From assembly GCA_035063785.1 (NCBI GenBank), contig JAPSFS010000003.1, positions 232,126 through 296,125 on the forward strand: a stretch of DNA of 64,000 bases, given 5' to 3'. The notes below the pieces were generated by a model. The model was given only the letters and a program-made list of their open reading frames with translations. It did not search any database and was not told the DNA's origin. Position numbers and translations under genes: made by a program. The first letter of the stretch is position 1; every line of letters begins with the position of its first letter. Shown one piece after another: positions 16,922 to 25,517 of the stretch. Origin of the DNA: Comamonas_C sp026954015 (GTDB lineage Bacteria; Pseudomonadota; Gammaproteobacteria; Burkholderiales; Burkholderiaceae_C).

Positions 16922-18019
16922 TCAGGGTTCGACGACCACGGGCACGCGCAGCGCGAGCGCGCACAGCGGCTCGTAGCCTATGGTGCCCGCCGCGGTCGCC
17001 ACCTCTTCGACGGGCAGCAGCGCGCCGTCGCTTGCGCGGCCCCAGAGCGTCACCTCGCTGTCCACGCCCGCGTCTGGCAGCGCCGTGAGATCGACGGCGA
17101 GCATGTCCATGCTCACGCGCCCCAGCGTGCGCGTGCGCTGGCCCATGACGAGGATGGGCGTGCCCGTGCCCGCGTGGCGCGGGTAGCCGTCGGCATAGCC
17201 GCAGGCGACGGTACCGACGCGCATGGGGCCATCGGCGGTGAAGGTGGAGCCGTAGCCCACGCTGTCCCCGGCCTTGAGCTGCTGCACGCCGATCACGCGC
17301 GAAGCCAGCGTCATTGTGGGCTGCAGGCCCCAGTGCCGCAGGTCGTTCTCCGGGAAATCGGGGGCGCCGCCGTAGAGCATGATGCCGGGGCGCACCCAGT
17401 CCGCGCGCACCTGCGCCTGGGCGCCGTGGCGCAGCAGCGCGGCGCTGTTGGCGAGGCTGCGCTCGCCGGGCAGGTCGCGCGTGGTGGCCTCGAACACCTC
17501 GATCTGGCGCGCGATGCCGCGCGGGCCGTCGGCGTCCGAGAAATGCGTCATGAGCGAAATTTCATCGACCTGGGGCAGCGCGTTCAGACGCGTCCAGGCG
17601 GCGCGGTAGCGTTCGGGCGCGAAGCCCAGCCGGTTCATGCCCGAATTCATCAGCAGGAAGACGCGGTGCGGCTGCTGCGTCTTGTGCGCGCCGAGCCAGG
17701 CTATCTGCGCGTCGGTGTGCACCGCGTGCCAGAGGTTCAGGCGCGAGCACAGCTCCAGGTCGCGCGGTTCGAACACGCCTTCGAGCAGCAGGATGGGCCC
17801 GCGCCAGCCGAGGTGGCGCAGGCGTTCGGCTTCGGCCAGGTCGAGCAGCGCAAAGCCGTCGGCGCCGCGCAGCGCGTCGAACACGCGCTCGATGCCGTGC
17901 CCGTAGGCGTTGGCCTTGACGACCGCCCAGACGCGCGCGCTGCGCGCGGCCTGCCGGGCGACGGCCAGGTTGTGACGCAGCGCGCCGAGGTGGATCGTGG
18001 CGAGTATCGGACGGGGCAT
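16922..18019 (-). CDS. alr: Alanine racemase
   Basis: The 365-aa fold-type III PLP enzyme starts MPRPILATIHLGALRHNL. PLP-binding Lys35 lies in WAVVKANAYGHG, and the C-terminal domain carries the catalytic Tyr region (GDSVGYGSTF). It makes D-alanine for peptidoglycan. ATG 18019 fits the family N-terminus; the longer reading frame upstream runs into the divergent lplT promoter. It is divergent from lplT with 119 nt between starts. Confidence 0.95.
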   Translation of the reverse strand: MPRPILATIHLGALRHNLAVARQAARSARVWAVVKANAYGHGIERVFDALRGADGFALLDLAEAERLRHLGWRGPILLLEGVFEPRDLELCSRLNLWHAVHTDAQIAWLGAHKTQQPHRVFLLMNSGMNRLGFAPERYRAAWTRLNALPQVDEISLMTHFSDADGPRGIARQIEVFEATTRDLPGERSLANSAALLRHGAQAQVRADWVRPGIMLYGGAPDFPENDLRHWGLQPTMTLASRVIGVQQLKAGDSVGYGSTFTADGPMRVGTVACGYADGYPRHAGTGTPILVMGQRTRTLGRVSMDMLAVDLTALPDAGVDSEVTLWGRASDGALLPVEEVATAAGTIGYEPLCALALRVPVVVEP

Positions 18020-18138
18020 GCCCGATTCTCGCATCGCCCCTGGGCGCGCCATGGGGTACGGGATAATCGCGCGCCGCCTACGAGCGTATCTTTGTCTTTC
18101 CACGAACCAGACATCCAGGCTGTCTTGCGCCACCCCCG

Positions 18139-19401
18139 ATGAAGCGCGGCTTCTACACCATCATGTCGGCGCAGTTTTTCAGCTCGCTGGCGGACAACGC
18201 CCTGTTCGTCGTGGCCGTGGAGCTGTTGCGCACCAACGGCGCGGCCGAATGGCAGGCGGCGGCGCTGGTGCCGATGTTCGCGCTCTTCTACGTGGTGCTC
18301 GCGCCCTGGGTGGGCGCGTTTGCCGACTCCATGCCCAAGGGGCGGGTGATGTTCCTCAGCAACGCGGTCAAGGCGCTGGGCTGCGTGCTGATGCTCGCGG
18401 GCTCGCACCCGCTGCTCGCGTACGGCGTGGTGGGGCTGGGGGCGGCGGCATATTCGCCGGCCAAGTACGGCATCCTCACCGAGCTGCTGCCCGCGTCGCT
18501 GCTGGTCAAGGCCAACGGCTGGATCGAGGGGCTCACGATCGCCTCCATCATCCTGGGCGTGGTGCTCGGCGGGCAGCTCGTTGCGCCGCAGGTGGCGCAG
18601 GTGCTGCTGGCGGGACACTGGCCGGGCGTCGATCTGCCGGCCGAGGGGGCGATCTTTGCGCTGATACCGGTCTATCTGCTGGCCGCGTGGTTCAACCTGC
18701 ACATTCCGCTCACGCGCACGCGCCGGCGCCGCATGCCGCGCAACCCGCTTGCGCTGCTGCCCGACTTTCGCGACTGCAACAAGCTGCTCTGGCGCGACAA
18801 GCTGGGGCAGATCTCGCTCGCGACGACGACGCTGTTCTGGGGCGTTTCGGGCAACCTGCGCTACGTGGTGCTCGCCTGGGCCGCGGCGGCGCTGGGCTAT
18901 GGCACGACCGACGCGGCGGCACTCGTCGGCGTGGTGGCGCTGGGCACGGCCACGGGCGCGGTGCTGGCGTCGATGCGCGTGCGGCTCGACCGCGCGGCGC
19001 GCGTGATTCCCTGGGGCATCGCGATGGGCGTGCTCGTGATGTCGATGAACCTCATCCACAGCATCTGGCTGGCGGTGCCGTTCCTCGTGGTGGTGGGCGC
19101 GTTCGGCGGCTACCTCGTGGTGCCGATGAATGCGCTGCTGCAGCACCGCGGCCACCACCTCATGGGCGCGGGGCGCTCGATCGCGGTGCAGAACTTCAAC
19201 GAGCAGCTCGCCATCCTGCTCATGGGCGGCGCCTACAGCGCGGCGAGCCACTGGGGGCTGTCGGCGTTCGGCGCGGTGACGGCGTTCGGCGCCGCCGTGG
19301 TGCTCACGATGTTCCTGATCGGCCGCTGGTACGCGCACAACCTGCGCGCGCACCGCGAGGAGATGGCCCGGCTGAAGGTCATCGCGCGGCGCGATCGTTA
19401 A
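18139..19401 (+). CDS. lplT: Lysophospholipid transporter LplT
   Basis: The 420-aa MFS protein begins MKRGFYTIMSAQFFSSLADNA, a start conserved in LplT, and has 12 predicted transmembrane helices. LplT flips 2-acyl-glycerophosphoethanolamine across the inner membrane for reacylation by Aas. No aas gene or fused acyltransferase is present next to it. The divergent alr-lplT pairing is common in Burkholderiales. Confidence 0.92.
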   Translation: MKRGFYTIMSAQFFSSLADNALFVVAVELLRTNGAAEWQAAALVPMFALFYVVLAPWVGAFADSMPKGRVMFLSNAVKALGCVLMLAGSHPLLAYGVVGLGAAAYSPAKYGILTELLPASLLVKANGWIEGLTIASIILGVVLGGQLVAPQVAQVLLAGHWPGVDLPAEGAIFALIPVYLLAAWFNLHIPLTRTRRRRMPRNPLALLPDFRDCNKLLWRDKLGQISLATTTLFWGVSGNLRYVVLAWAAAALGYGTTDAAALVGVVALGTATGAVLASMRVRLDRAARVIPWGIAMGVLVMSMNLIHSIWLAVPFLVVVGAFGGYLVVPMNALLQHRGHHLMGAGRSIAVQNFNEQLAILLMGGAYSAASHWGLSAFGAVTAFGAAVVLTMFLIGRWYAHNLRAHREEMARLKVIARRDR

Positions 19402-19455
19402 TTACTGAATCCATAGCTGCTCGCGCTTGTCAGGCAAGCGCTACAGCCGTTTTTG
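19402..19455 (+). repeat. Interspersed repeat, best-preserved copy, with hairpin
   Basis: This intergenic copy has the core ATAGCTGCTCGCGCTTG and a 7-bp inverted repeat, GCGCTTG (19423-19429) and CAAGCGC (19435-19441), around a 5-nt loop. Outer GCTG/CAGC arms follow, then a TTTTT run at 19450-19454. It could therefore act as an intrinsic terminator after lplT. It fills almost the whole gap to the next gene. Confidence 0.75.
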
Positions 19456-20334
19456 ATGCAAAACTCTCTGGCCGTCCTGGCACTGCTGGGCAATGCCCTG
19501 ATCTGGGGCCTGTCGTGGTGGCCGCTGCGCCTGATGCAGGGAGCGGGGCTGCACCCGCTGTGGGCGACGGCGCTGATGTTCACGCTCATCACCACGGTGC
19601 TCGCGCTCGTGCGCCCGCGGGCCGTGCGCCAGGTGGCCCGCACGCCGGGGCTGTGGCTGCTGATGGCCGCGGCGGGCCTGACCAACATCTGCTTCAACTG
19701 GGCCGTCACCATCGGTGACGTGGTGCGCGTGGTGATCCTCTTCTACCTGATGCCTGCGTGGTCCATCCTGCTGGCCTGGCGCTTTCTGGGCGAGCGTCCC
19801 ACCGCCGGCGCGCTGGTGCGCCTGCTGCTGGCGTTCGCGGGCGTGCTGCTGGTGCTCTGGCCCGCCGATGGCGACCTGGGGCACTTCACGCGCGGGTTTT
19901 CACTCGCGGATGCGCTGGCGTTGATCGGCGGCTTCATGTTCGCCGCGAACAACGTGGCGCTGCGCCGCCTGCGCGACGAGCCGACGCAGGCGCGCGTGCT
20001 GGCGATGTTCGCGGGCGGCGCGCTCATGGGGCTGGCCGTGGGCGCGGGAACGACCGCGCTGGGCATCGTGACGCCGCTGCCGCAGCTGGCCAGCGGCTGG
20101 GCCGTGCCGGTGCTGCTCTGGAGCGGCGCGCTGCTGCTGGCGAACTGGGCGCTGCAATTGGGCGCGACGCGCCTGCCCGCGGGCACGACGGCGCTGGTGA
20201 TGCTGTGCGAGATCCTGTTTGCCAGCGGCTCCTCGGTGCTCGCCGGTGCCGCGCGGCCCGACGCCGGCACTTGGGCGGGCGGCGCGCTGATCATCTCGGC
20301 TTCGCTGCTGGCGGCGCTGCAGGCGCGCCGCTGA
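19456..20334 (+). CDS. EamA/DMT-family transporter
   Basis: The 292-aa protein has ten predicted transmembrane helices in two EamA repeats (about residues 5-135 and 150-290). Examples are LALLGNALIWGLSWWPLRLM and VILFYLMPAWSILLAWRFLGE, the latter a typical end of repeat one. It is a metabolite exporter of unknown substrate. The ATG at 19456 is preferred over an adjacent TTG. The gene immediately follows the repeat/terminator copy, which may supply or block its transcription. Confidence 0.85.
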   Translation: MQNSLAVLALLGNALIWGLSWWPLRLMQGAGLHPLWATALMFTLITTVLALVRPRAVRQVARTPGLWLLMAAAGLTNICFNWAVTIGDVVRVVILFYLMPAWSILLAWRFLGERPTAGALVRLLLAFAGVLLVLWPADGDLGHFTRGFSLADALALIGGFMFAANNVALRRLRDEPTQARVLAMFAGGALMGLAVGAGTTALGIVTPLPQLASGWAVPVLLWSGALLLANWALQLGATRLPAGTTALVMLCEILFASGSSVLAGAARPDAGTWAGGALIISASLLAALQARR

Positions 20335-20340
20335 GTGTCT

Positions 20341-21003
20341 TCAGGCGGCGGGGCTGTCCTCGCCACGCAACTGGCGCGCGCGGGCGAGCTGGCGCTGCAC
20401 CACGGGCACGGCCAGGCCGTACATCGCGGCAAAGTCGGCCACTTCGGCACCGCTCGCCTCGAAGGCGCGCAGCAGCGCCTCGGCCCGAGCGTCGTGCTCG
20501 GCCAGTTCGGCCAGCGCGGCGTCCAGCACCACGTTGGCCTGTTCGTCACGTCCGCGCACGCGCTCGGCATAGGCGTCGCGCGTGAGGCCGCTGGCCTCGC
20601 AGGCGCGCGCGATGCGCTGGCGCAGCTGGGGCGCGAGGTCTTCCTGGCTGCGCCGCTGGCGGCGGCGAAAGACTTCGCACAGCGCCTGGTAGACGTGCTC
20701 GGGCGCCACGGCCTCCACGCGCTCGCCCTGCAGGTCGTGGCGCGGCTGGCCGCTGGCCACCGCAACGAGGTAGCGCGTGGAGCGTGTGTGCCAGGCCAGG
20801 GCCTGCTTGAGCGCGTCCTGCTCCAGCGGGCGCGCCGCCATCAGATCGTGGAAGACGCCGCGCTTGAGCGGCAGCGGCCGCTCGCCAAAGAGGCGTGGAT
20901 ACCACTGCGCCAGCTGCGCGAGCAGCGGCGGTGCGGTGCGCACAGGGCGTGGTTTGCGTGCGGGCGCCTCGGTGGCGGGCGGCGTGGCGGTCTCGTCGGT
21001 CAT
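20341..21003 (-). CDS. ProQ/FinO-domain RNA-binding protein
   Basis: The 220-aa protein contains a ProQ/FinO domain (about residues 27-120): LAQWYPRLFGERPLPLKRGVF, then LAWHTRSTRYLVAVASGQPRHDLQGE. These are hallmarks of FinO-type RNA chaperones that bind sRNA terminators. A helical C-terminal extension of about 90 residues lacks the ProQ Tudor-like domain. It overlaps the glcF start by 4 nt, a coupling more likely organisational than functional. Confidence 0.88.
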   Translation of the reverse strand: MTDETATPPATEAPARKPRPVRTAPPLLAQLAQWYPRLFGERPLPLKRGVFHDLMAARPLEQDALKQALAWHTRSTRYLVAVASGQPRHDLQGERVEAVAPEHVYQALCEVFRRRQRRSQEDLAPQLRQRIARACEASGLTRDAYAERVRGRDEQANVVLDAALAELAEHDARAEALLRAFEASGAEVADFAAMYGLAVPVVQRQLARARQLRGEDSPAA

Positions 21004-22241
21004 GCGTTCTGTAATGCCTCGTCGAGCACTTCGATCCAGTGGCGCACCGGCGTGGTGGTGCCGCTTTGCAGATGCGTGATGCAGCCGATGTTGGCCGTAA
21101 GGATCGCCTGCGGCGCGCCCTCGGGGAAGGACTCCTGAAGGTGCGCGAGTTTACGGTCTCTGAGCTGGTGCGCGGTCAGCGGCTGGAGCACCGAATAGGT
21201 GCCCGCCGAGCCGCAGCACAGGTGTGACTCTGCTGCCGCCAGGCGCAGCGTAAAGCCCAGCGCCGCCAGGCCCTGCTCCACGCCGCCGCGCAGCCGCTGG
21301 CCGTGCTGCAGCGTGCAGGGCGGGTGAAAGGCAAAGGGCCGGGTCTGCGGCTTGACCTTGCCCTCAAGCAGCGGCACGAGGTCGGGCAGCAGCTCGGAGA
21401 GGTCGCGCGTGGCGCGGCTCACCTTCTCCGCCTTGGCGGCGTATGCCGGGTCACTCCGCAGCGCGTGGCCGTATTCCTTGACGGTGACGCCGCAGCCCGA
21501 GGCGTTCATCACGATGCACTCGGCCTCGCCGCGCTCCAGGTAGGGCAGCCAGGCGTCGATGTTGGCGCGCATCTCGTCCTTGCCGCCCTCCTGGTCGTTG
21601 AGATGGAATTTCACCGCGCCGCAGCATCCGGCCTTGGGAGCGATCAGGGTCTGGATGCCCGCCGCGTCAAGCACGCGCGCCGTGGCGCCGTTGATGTTGG
21701 GCGCCATCGCCGGCTGCACGCAGCCCGCGAGCAGCAGCACCTTGCGCGCATGCGCGGTGGTGGGCCAGCGCCCGGCGCTCTGGCGCGGCGGCACCTTCTC
21801 GCGCAGGCGCTCGGGCAGCAGGCCACGTACTGCCTGGCCGACCTTCATCGCCGGGCTGAAGAGCGGCGAGGGCAGCCCCTGCGCCAGCGCCCAGCGCACG
21901 GCCTTCTCGACCGGTGGGCGCGCCACCTTCTCCTCGACCACGCGCCGACCGATGTCGAGCAGCTTGCCGTATTCGACGCCGCTGGGGCAGGTGGTTTCGC
22001 AGTTGCGGCACGTGAGGCACCGGTCCAGGTGCTCCTGCGTCTTGCGCGTGACCTCCTGGCCTTCGAGCACCTGCTTCATCAGATAGATGCGTCCGCGCGG
22101 GCTGTCGAGCTCGTCGCCCATGAGCTGGTAGGTGGGGCAGGTCGCGAGGCAGAAGCCGCAGTGCACGCACTTGCGCAGGATGGACTCGGCCTCCTCGCCG
22201 TCGGGCGTGTCGAGAAATTCGGCCGCGAGATGGGTTTGCAT
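21000..22241 (-). CDS. glcF: Glycolate oxidase iron-sulfur subunit
   Basis: The 413-aa protein has two 4Fe-4S motifs (CVHCGFCLATCPTYQ, about residues 26-40, and CLTCRNCETTCPSGVEYG, about 76-93) and two CCG-type domains (LLAGCVQPAMAPN, then GCCGAVKFHL and a late HLCCGSAGTY). GlcF passes electrons from the flavin subunits of glycolate dehydrogenase to quinone. It follows glcE after 3 nt. The flavin subunit GlcD is not next to it in this window. Confidence 0.93.
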   Translation of the reverse strand: MQTHLAAEFLDTPDGEEAESILRKCVHCGFCLATCPTYQLMGDELDSPRGRIYLMKQVLEGQEVTRKTQEHLDRCLTCRNCETTCPSGVEYGKLLDIGRRVVEEKVARPPVEKAVRWALAQGLPSPLFSPAMKVGQAVRGLLPERLREKVPPRQSAGRWPTTAHARKVLLLAGCVQPAMAPNINGATARVLDAAGIQTLIAPKAGCCGAVKFHLNDQEGGKDEMRANIDAWLPYLERGEAECIVMNASGCGVTVKEYGHALRSDPAYAAKAEKVSRATRDLSELLPDLVPLLEGKVKPQTRPFAFHPPCTLQHGQRLRGGVEQGLAALGFTLRLAAAESHLCCGSAGTYSVLQPLTAHQLRDRKLAHLQESFPEGAPQAILTANIGCITHLQSGTTTPVRHWIEVLDEALQNA

Positions 22242-22244
22242 GGC

Positions 22245-23345
22245 TCATGCCCTCCCGGTGTTGAAAATGCCCGCCGGATCGAAGGCCTGCTTGAGCCGTT
22301 CGTGGATCGCCCGCAGTGCGGGGTTTTCAGGGTAAAAATCGGCTCCAGCGCTTGTCCCACCTGCGTCAGGCGCTCTGAAAAGGGTGGCATGACCACCCAC
22401 GGCGCGGGCGGCGACGCGCAGGGCATCGCCCGTGGCCAGCGGCGCCTGCACCCAGCGCAGGCCGCCATGCCATTCGACCAGCGGCGCGTCCACGCCCTCG
22501 GGCAGCGCCAGCACCGGCGCCGTCTGCGGCACCGACAGGCGCCACAGCGCGTGCTCGGGCGCACGGGCGCAGAACCACGGCAGGCGCTGGTCGCGGCAGG
22601 CGTCCCAGTCGCCCGCGGCATCATTCACGCGCTCGCCGCCCAGCGTGCGCACGGCGGCATCGACCGCCGCGCGCGCGCCGCGCAAACGCAGGTACAAAAG
22701 CGCCTGGCCATCGGCCTGCACCCAGCAACTGGCGTTCAGGGGCAGGGGCCGGCCGCCCCAGGCGTTCAGGCGCGCGAGGGCTTCCTCTTGCGTGCAGGCA
22801 AAGCGCAGCGTGGCCTCGGCCACGGGCCGGGGCAGCACCTTGAGGCTGACCTCGGTGATCACGCCGAGCTGCCCCCAGCTGCCCGCCATGAGGCGCGAGA
22901 CGTCGTAGCCCGCCACGTTCTTCATCACCTGCCCGCCAAAGCGCAGCAGCTCGCCCTTGCCGTTGACGATCTCCACGCCCAGCACGAAGTCGCGCAGCGC
23001 GCCCACGCTGGCACGCGCCGGGCCCGAGAGGCCGCTGGCGACCATGCCGCCCACGGTGCCGCCCGGCGCGAACAACGGCGGCTCGAACGCCAGGCACTGG
23101 TCCTGCGCGGCCAGCAGCGCCTGCAGTTCGGCCAGTGGCGTGCCCGCGCGGGCGGTGACGACCAGCTCGGTCGGCTCGTAGCTGACGACGCCCGCGAGCG
23201 GCCGCAGGGCTAGCGGCTCGCCCGCGGACTGCGGCGCGCCGTGGGGATGAAAGTCCTTGGTGCCGCCACCCGTGATGCGCAGCGCCGTGCGGTGCGCGGA
23301 CGCCGCGCGGACGCGCTCCTGCAGGTCGTCGATGTAAGCCGTCAT
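22245..23345 (-). CDS. glcE: Glycolate oxidase FAD-binding subunit
   Basis: The 366-aa protein is a short FAD_binding_4 protein (ALRPLAGVVSYEPTELVVTA, then GGTVGGMVASGLSGPAR) ending with the family motif LKQAFDPAGIFNTGR. It is a GlcD paralogue needed for glycolate dehydrogenase. The ATG at 23345 and another at 23354 are both possible. Near its C-terminus the gene contains a degenerate copy of the interspersed repeat (22328-22382). Confidence 0.92.
   Translation of the reverse strand: MTAYIDDLQERVRAASAHRTALRITGGGTKDFHPHGAPQSAGEPLALRPLAGVVSYEPTELVVTARAGTPLAELQALLAAQDQCLAFEPPLFAPGGTVGGMVASGLSGPARASVGALRDFVLGVEIVNGKGELLRFGGQVMKNVAGYDVSRLMAGSWGQLGVITEVSLKVLPRPVAEATLRFACTQEEALARLNAWGGRPLPLNASCWVQADGQALLYLRLRGARAAVDAAVRTLGGERVNDAAGDWDACRDQRLPWFCARAPEHALWRLSVPQTAPVLALPEGVDAPLVEWHGGLRWVQAPLATGDALRVAARAVGGHATLFRAPDAGGTSAGADFYPENPALRAIHERLKQAFDPAGIFNTGRA
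22328..22382 (+). repeat. Interspersed repeat, degenerate intragenic copy in glcE
   Basis: Plus-strand sequence GGCTCCAGCGCTTGTCC followed by a CAGGCGCT arm matches the repeat core. It is read in frame through glcE as a loop near residue 325, just before the conserved C-terminal motif. Confidence 0.4.
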
Positions 23346-23417
23346 GGCGTGCATCGTAGCGTCGTGGTGTCATGCGCACCCGTTACAGTCGCTCCACTAC
23401 ACGCCGCCACCTTGCCG

Positions 23418-24950
23418 ATGAGCCTTGCCCTGGTCCAAAGCCGCGCCCTGCTCGGGCTTGCTGCGCCCGCCGTCACGGTGGAGGTGCACCTGGCCAACGG
23501 CCTGCCTTCGTTCACGCTCGTGGGACTGGCCGACGTGGAGGTGAAGGAGGCACGTGAACGCGTGCGCGCCGCGCTCCTGAACAGCGGGCTGGAATTTCCG
23601 TCGAACAAGCGCATCACCGTCAACCTCGCGCCCGCCGACCTGCCCAAGGATTCGGGGCGCTTTGACCTGCCGATCGCGCTGGGCCTGCTGGCCGCGAGCG
23701 GCCAGATCGACGCGGCGCGGCTCGAAGGCTGGGAATTCGCGGGCGAGCTTTCTCTTTCAGGCCGCCTGCGCCCGGTGCGCGGGGCGCTCGCCACGGCGCT
23801 CGCGCTGCGCACGCAGGGCGAGCAGGCGCGCATGGTGCTGCCGACCGAGAGCGCACACGAAGCCGCGCTTGTGCCCGATGCCGCCATCTACGCCGCCGAA
23901 CACCTGCTGGACGTGGTCGCGCAATTCCTGCCGCCCGGCACCGGCGAAGAAAGCCATGCCAGCGGCTGGCAGCGCGTGCAGCCCGCCGCGCCCGAGGCCG
24001 CCGCTGATGGCCCCGACCTGGCCGACGTGAAGGGCCAGGCCGCCGCCCGGCGCGCGCTGGAGATCGCCGCGGCCGGAGGCCACGGGCTGCTGCTCGTGGG
24101 CCCGCCCGGCTCGGGCAAATCCATGCTGGCGCAGCGCTTCGCGGGCATCCTGCCGACCATGCGGATCGAGGAGGCGCTGGAGAGCGCGGCGATTGCCAGC
24201 CTCGCCGGGCGCTTTGCGCCGCGGCACTGGATGCAGCGCCCCACGGCCAGCCCGCACCACACCTGCAGCGCGGTGGCGCTGGTGGGTGGCGGCTCACCGC
24301 CCAGGCCGGGGGAGATCTCCATCGCGCACCACGGCGTGCTGTTCCTCGACGAATTCCCCGAGTTCGCCCGCAGCGCACTTGAAGCGCTGCGCGAGCCACT
24401 GGAGAGCGGCCACATCACCATCGCGCGGGCGGCGCAGCGCGCGGTGTTTCCCGCGCGCTTTCAGCTCATCGCGGCGATGAACCCCTGCCCCTGCGGCTTC
24501 GCCGGTTCGCGCCAGCGCGCCTGCCGCTGCACGCCCGAGCAGATCGCGCGCTACCAGGCCAAGCTCAGCGGCCCCCTGCTCGACCGCATCGACCTGCACG
24601 TGGAGGTGCCGCACCTGCCCGCCGAGGAGCTGCTGGGCGCGGCGCCTGGCGAGCGCACCGCCACCGTGCGCGAGCGCGTGGCCGCCGCACACGCGCGGGC
24701 GCTTGCGCGCCAGGGCATGCCGAACCAGGCGCTGACCGGGCAGGCGCTGCAGGCGGTGGCGCAGCTCGACGAGGCCGCCAGCCGCTTTCTGCAGACCGCC
24801 GCCACGCGCCTGGCCTGGTCGGCGCGCGCCACGCACCGCGCGCTCAAGGTGGCGCGCACCATCGCCGATCTGGCGGGTTCGGAGCACATCAGCGTCGCGC
24901 ACGTGGGCGAGGCGATCCAGTACCGGCGCGTGCTGCGAACGAACGCGTGA
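23418..24950 (+). CDS. comM: ComM/YifB family Mg-chelatase-like AAA+ helicase
   Basis: The 510-aa protein has an N-terminal Lon-like domain (MSLALVQSRALLGLAAPAVT, then GLPSFTLVGLADVEVKEARE), an AAA+ core with Walker A GPPGSGKS (about residue 232), Walker B GVLFLDEFPEF, and a C-terminal Mg-chelatase subdomain. It has the Cys-rich insert CPCGF...CRCTPEQ. ComM is a hexameric branch-migration helicase used in natural transformation. I chose ATG 23418 because the conserved start lies there. It is divergent from glcE. Confidence 0.92.
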   Translation: MSLALVQSRALLGLAAPAVTVEVHLANGLPSFTLVGLADVEVKEARERVRAALLNSGLEFPSNKRITVNLAPADLPKDSGRFDLPIALGLLAASGQIDAARLEGWEFAGELSLSGRLRPVRGALATALALRTQGEQARMVLPTESAHEAALVPDAAIYAAEHLLDVVAQFLPPGTGEESHASGWQRVQPAAPEAAADGPDLADVKGQAAARRALEIAAAGGHGLLLVGPPGSGKSMLAQRFAGILPTMRIEEALESAAIASLAGRFAPRHWMQRPTASPHHTCSAVALVGGGSPPRPGEISIAHHGVLFLDEFPEFARSALEALREPLESGHITIARAAQRAVFPARFQLIAAMNPCPCGFAGSRQRACRCTPEQIARYQAKLSGPLLDRIDLHVEVPHLPAEELLGAAPGERTATVRERVAAAHARALARQGMPNQALTGQALQAVAQLDEAASRFLQTAATRLAWSARATHRALKVARTIADLAGSEHISVAHVGEAIQYRRVLRTNA

Positions 24951-24978
24951 TGGCGCCGGCAAGCCACGTGGTTGGTGC

Positions 24979-25025
24979 TTGTGATTTGTCTCGATTGAGA
25001 TTACATTAAATCTCGATTGGAGATT
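24979..25025 (+). promoter_or_regulatory. Promoter with tandem operators for the Xre/RES operon
   Basis: TTGTGA (24979-24984) and TACATT (25002-25007) form a sigma70-like promoter with 17-nt spacing in an AT-rich patch. Two related inverted repeats follow the pattern TCTC-GATT-GAGA: one at 24989-25000 in the spacer, one at 25009-25025 (AATCTC-5-GAGATT) overlapping the RBS GGAG (25019-25022). This is the arrangement expected for antitoxin autorepression. Confidence 0.65.
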
Positions 25026-25028
25026 GCC

Positions 25029-25517
25029 ATGCCCGCATCCGCCCCCCTTGTCGCCCGTGACCGCAGCGCCAGCGATGCCCTGCAGCGGCCCGCGCACGCC
25101 CATGTGTTCCAGCTCTCGGCCATCGAGCGCGCACGCATGGTCAAGCAGGGTGTGCCCGCGCGCGCCGTGCAGGAGCTGAGCGCGGCCATGGGCCTGCCGC
25201 GCGAGCAGTTCATGCGCGCCGCAGGCCTGGCGCGCTCCACGGTGGAGCGCAAGATCGCCGCGCGCGGCATGCTTTCCGAATCCGAAAGCGAAAAGCTCGT
25301 CGGCATCTCGCGCCTGATCGGCCAGGTGCAGGCCATGGTGGAACCGGCGGATGAGGCGGCCCAGGGCTTCAGCGCGCCTCGCTGGTTCGCCGCGTGGATC
25401 GCGCAGCCCGTGGCGGCGCTCGGCGGCCTGTGCCCGCAGGAGTTGCTCGACACCGCTGATGGTCGTGAGGCGCTGGGCAACCTGCTCACGCAGATGCAGT
25501 TCGGCGTCTATGCCTGA
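25029..25517 (+). CDS. Antitoxin of RES-Xre type (MbcA/ParS/Xre, DUF2384)
   Basis: The 162-aa protein matches the Xre-type antitoxins that partner RES toxins. It has an N-terminal helix-turn-helix region (RARMVKQGVPARAVQELSAA, then AAGLARSTVERKIAARGMLS) and a C-terminal toxin-binding domain (LVGISRLIGQVQAMVEPADE, APRWFAAWIAQPVAALGG, GREALGNLLTQMQFGVYA). It overlaps the toxin gene by 8 nt. ATG 25029 has an RBS inside the operator. It neutralises the toxin and likely represses the operon. Confidence 0.85.
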   Translation: MPASAPLVARDRSASDALQRPAHAHVFQLSAIERARMVKQGVPARAVQELSAAMGLPREQFMRAAGLARSTVERKIAARGMLSESESEKLVGISRLIGQVQAMVEPADEAAQGFSAPRWFAAWIAQPVAALGGLCPQELLDTADGREALGNLLTQMQFGVYA

